Source: Neptunomonas antarctica (lineage in GTDB: Bacteria > Pseudomonadota > Gammaproteobacteria > Pseudomonadales > Balneatricaceae). From it: a DNA stretch of 64,000 nucleotides. Under the pieces are notes generated by a model. It was not told where the DNA came from. It made no database searches and saw only the letters and a list, made by a program, of their open reading frames with translations. The stretch is taken from assembly GCF_001305295.1 (NCBI RefSeq), contig NZ_LJSI01000053.1, forward strand, positions 558,001 to 622,000. Direction: 5' to 3'. The position numbers and the translations under genes are program-made. Every line of letters begins with the position of its first letter. The stretch's first letter is position 1. This document shows, piece by piece, positions 62,032 to 64,000 of the stretch.

Positions 62032-64000
62032 ATGAAGAATAAATTTGGGCTCGTACTTGGGTTGGTATTGTTGGCAGGTAATGTTAATGCCGCATTTACT
62101 CCCTTTAAAGTGCAAGATATTCGGCTGGAAGGTGTGCAGCAAGTTGAACCGGGTATTGTTTTCAGGAACTTTCCTATCGCTTCCGGAGATACTGTCAGTG
62201 AAGCAAATATAGCTGATGCCACCAAGCAACTTTTTAAATCAGGCTACTTTGAAGATATTAATATCTCCAAAGAAGGTGATTATTTGATTCTAACGGTCAA
62301 GGAAAGACCTTCTGTCAGCCTTATTAAGCTTGAAGGTAATAAAGTCATCAAAGATGAGGACTTGTTAAAAGGATTAAAGCAATCAGGGCTGCGTGAAGGG
62401 GATATTTTCAAACGCTCAGCGTTAGATCAGATTCGTTTAGATCTGCTACGTCTTTATGTAGGGCAAGGGCGTTACGGTGCAGCGATTGATACTACGGTTG
62501 AGACATTACCCGGTAACCGGGTTGCGTTGAACATAAAGATTAAAGAGGGCAGTGTTGCTTCTATTCAACATATAAATGTTATAGGCAATACGGTTTTTGA
62601 TAATGAAACCCTGAAGAACTTATTTGCATTAAAGCTGCCAAGCTTCTGGTCTTTCTATACAAAAGATGACCGTTACGCTCGTGAAAAACTATCGGGAGAT
62701 TTAGAGCGTTTACGTTCTTATTACATGGACCGTGGTTACGTCAATTTTTCGATAGACTCAACACAGGTTTCAATTACGCCTGATAAAAAGAATGTTTTCA
62801 TTAGCGTGAACATTCATGAAGGCGAGCAATATACTTTACGTAATGTTGATGTGTCCGGCGATTTGGTGGTCTCTGAAGACAATCTTAAGTCGGCGATTAG
62901 TCTTGAGCAGGGCCAGGTATTTTCGCGTAAAGCGATGACTAATGCGCAAGAAATAATGACCAAAATGCTAGGTGATAAGGGTTACATGTTCGCCAATATC
63001 AGCCCGGTACCGAGTGTTCATGAAGAAGATAAGTCAGTTTCTCTTAAATTCTTCGTAGATCCGGGTAAGAAAACCTATGTCAGACGTATTAATGTACGTG
63101 GTAATAGCCGCACAGCAGATCAGGTAGTGCGTCGTGAGATGCAGCAAATGGAAGCGGCGATTGTATCGACAAAAAACATTGAGAGGACAAAAGAGCGACT
63201 CGAACGTACTGGTTATTTTCGCTCAGTCAATCTTGAAGCAACGCCGGTAGCCGGCTCTGATGATCAGGTTGATCTGAATTATACGGTTGAAGAGCAGCAA
63301 TCAGGGCAATTTACAGCCAGTGTAGGGTTCTCGCAGAGTGACGGCATTATTCTTGATTTAGGCATCCAGCAGGATAACTTCTTTGGCTCGGGTAAAAAGG
63401 TAGGTTTTAATATAGCAAACAGCTCGACCAGAAAAGAAGCCAGTTTTAATTATCTGGATCCTTATTATACCGTTGACGGTGTGAGTCGTGGTTTTGATGT
63501 CTTTTATCGTAAAACTGATTTTGAAGAAGATGATGTCAGCAGCTATTCTTTGAATGAGTATGGTGGTGGCGTGACGTTCGGCTATCCTATTAACGATTAC
63601 CAGCGCCTGAGCTTTTCATTAGGTATAGAAAATATTGAAGTTAACACCAATACTTCAGTGCCGGTTGAGGAAATTGAGTCCTTTCTTACTGTTGAAGGCA
63701 ATGAATACCTGAATGTGAAGGGCACGTTAGGCTGGAGTGATAACCATCTTAACCGTTCGATATTTCCATCGAGTGGTTACTCACACAGCGCAAGTTTTGA
63801 AGTATCGGTTCCCGGTAGTGATTTAGCGTATTACAAAGCACTCTATCAGACTAAGTTCTATAAACCGTTAGTAGATGATTCTGGTTGGGTTTTTGGCCTC
63901 AAAGGACGTCTTGGCTATGCACAAAGTTATGGTGATAATAGCTATCCGTTCTTTAAAAACTTTTTCGCCGGAGGCTTAAGAACAGTCAGGGGTTACAAAA
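62032..64000 (+). CDS. bamA: Outer-membrane assembly factor BamA, 5' part (runs off window end)
   Basis: Omp85 protein that inserts beta-barrel proteins into the outer membrane. The visible 656 residues contain a signal peptide (LGLVLLAGNVNA), five POTRA domains (about residues 24-420; FKVQDIRLEGVQQVEPGIVF begins the first) and much of the barrel. The window ends just after the FFAGGLRTVRGY motif of the L6 loop, in which Arg is conserved and Tyr replaces the commoner Phe. AAGGGG precedes the ATG. It is the last visible gene of the rpsB-to-bamA cluster. Confidence 0.97.
   Translation, partial: MKNKFGLVLGLVLLAGNVNAAFTPFKVQDIRLEGVQQVEPGIVFRNFPIASGDTVSEANIADATKQLFKSGYFEDINISKEGDYLILTVKERPSVSLIKLEGNKVIKDEDLLKGLKQSGLREGDIFKRSALDQIRLDLLRLYVGQGRYGAAIDTTVETLPGNRVALNIKIKEGSVASIQHINVIGNTVFDNETLKNLFALKLPSFWSFYTKDDRYAREKLSGDLERLRSYYMDRGYVNFSIDSTQVSITPDKKNVFISVNIHEGEQYTLRNVDVSGDLVVSEDNLKSAISLEQGQVFSRKAMTNAQEIMTKMLGDKGYMFANISPVPSVHEEDKSVSLKFFVDPGKKTYVRRINVRGNSRTADQVVRREMQQMEAAIVSTKNIERTKERLERTGYFRSVNLEATPVAGSDDQVDLNYTVEEQQSGQFTASVGFSQSDGIILDLGIQQDNFFGSGKKVGFNIANSSTRKEASFNYLDPYYTVDGVSRGFDVFYRKTDFEEDDVSSYSLNEYGGGVTFGYPINDYQRLSFSLGIENIEVNTNTSVPVEEIESFLTVEGNEYLNVKGTLGWSDNHLNRSIFPSSGYSHSASFEVSVPGSDLAYYKALYQTKFYKPLVDDSGWVFGLKGRLGYAQSYGDNSYPFFKNFFAGGLRTVRGYK

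Noticed and set aside
1-64000. tRNA, rRNA or CRISPR arrays
   Set aside because: No cloverleaf-like sequence, rRNA segment or regularly spaced repeat array was seen by eye; a covariance-model scan would be decisive.

Overview
The window looks like chromosomal DNA from a marine gammaproteobacterium of the Oceanospirillales/Pseudomonadales type. The evidence is a Pseudomonas-type FabY long ketoacyl synthase, the EF-P/EpmA/EpmB set, the miaB-ybeZ-ybeY-corC-lnt and rpsB-tsf-pyrH-frr-uppS-cdsA-rseP-bamA blocks, a RegB/RegA-type redox two-component pair, and the FlgO/FlgP/FlgT proteins of sheathed or Vibrio-like polar flagella. Base composition is moderate and coding density is high except in two loose zones, about 2.2-6.2 kb and 28.9-32.0 kb. 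I saw no tRNA, rRNA or CRISPR array. TGA is used as a normal stop throughout. Layout, 1-9 kb: the 5' part of purC and a DEAD-box helicase (both minus), then a loosely packed stretch of small genes (VOC protein, Rnk, YkgJ cysteine-cluster protein, PqqD-like protein, an SRPBCC gene broken by an in-frame TGA, a doubtful ORF, a CBS protein), then uppP and a GlxA-type AraC regulator. 9.3-20.9 kb: an autoregulated trpR-trpE-trpG operon whose TrpR operator abuts the trpR start codon; the converging miaB-ybeZ-ybeY-corC-lnt operon; a DUF1820 gene and a lipoprotein; and epmB diverging from efp-epmA, with a 13-bp tandem repeat between them. 20.9-28.9 kb: a MalY/PatB C-S lyase, leuA-(holD-like)-rimI, a second and different-class leuA on the other strand, an Lrp-family regulator and a CbiM-like membrane protein. 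28.9-32.0 kb: an accessory patch with decayed repeats, an orphan PEP-CTERM protein behind a sigma-54 promoter, and an intact IS1182-family element. 32.0-43.1 kb: RegA/RegB-like regulators; a catabolic cluster (RidA, BCCT transporter, variant M19 dipeptidase, aldehyde dehydrogenase, divergent LysR); and a three-gene cluster (large unknown protein, DUF3726 protein, TauE/SafE permease). 43.2-52.2 kb: prfC, tatD, a lipoprotein, fabY, an OmpA-type lipoprotein, zapB, flgT diverging from flgO-flgP. 51.9-64.0 kb: map-glnD-DUF1244 on the minus strand, diverging from rpsB-tsf-pyrH-frr-uppS-cdsA-rseP-bamA, which runs off the end. How the genes connect: several sets serve translation (EF-P and its modifying enzymes, RF3, S2, EF-Ts, RRF, MiaB, YbeY, Map, RimI) and the envelope (Lnt, UppP, UppS, CdsA, RseP, BamA, FabY). 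The best candidates for something undescribed are the 34-43 kb catabolic region, with its M19 protein lacking canonical metal ligands and its unknown/DUF3726/TauE operon, and the sigma-54-driven orphan PEP-CTERM gene in the repeat-bearing patch next to the IS element.
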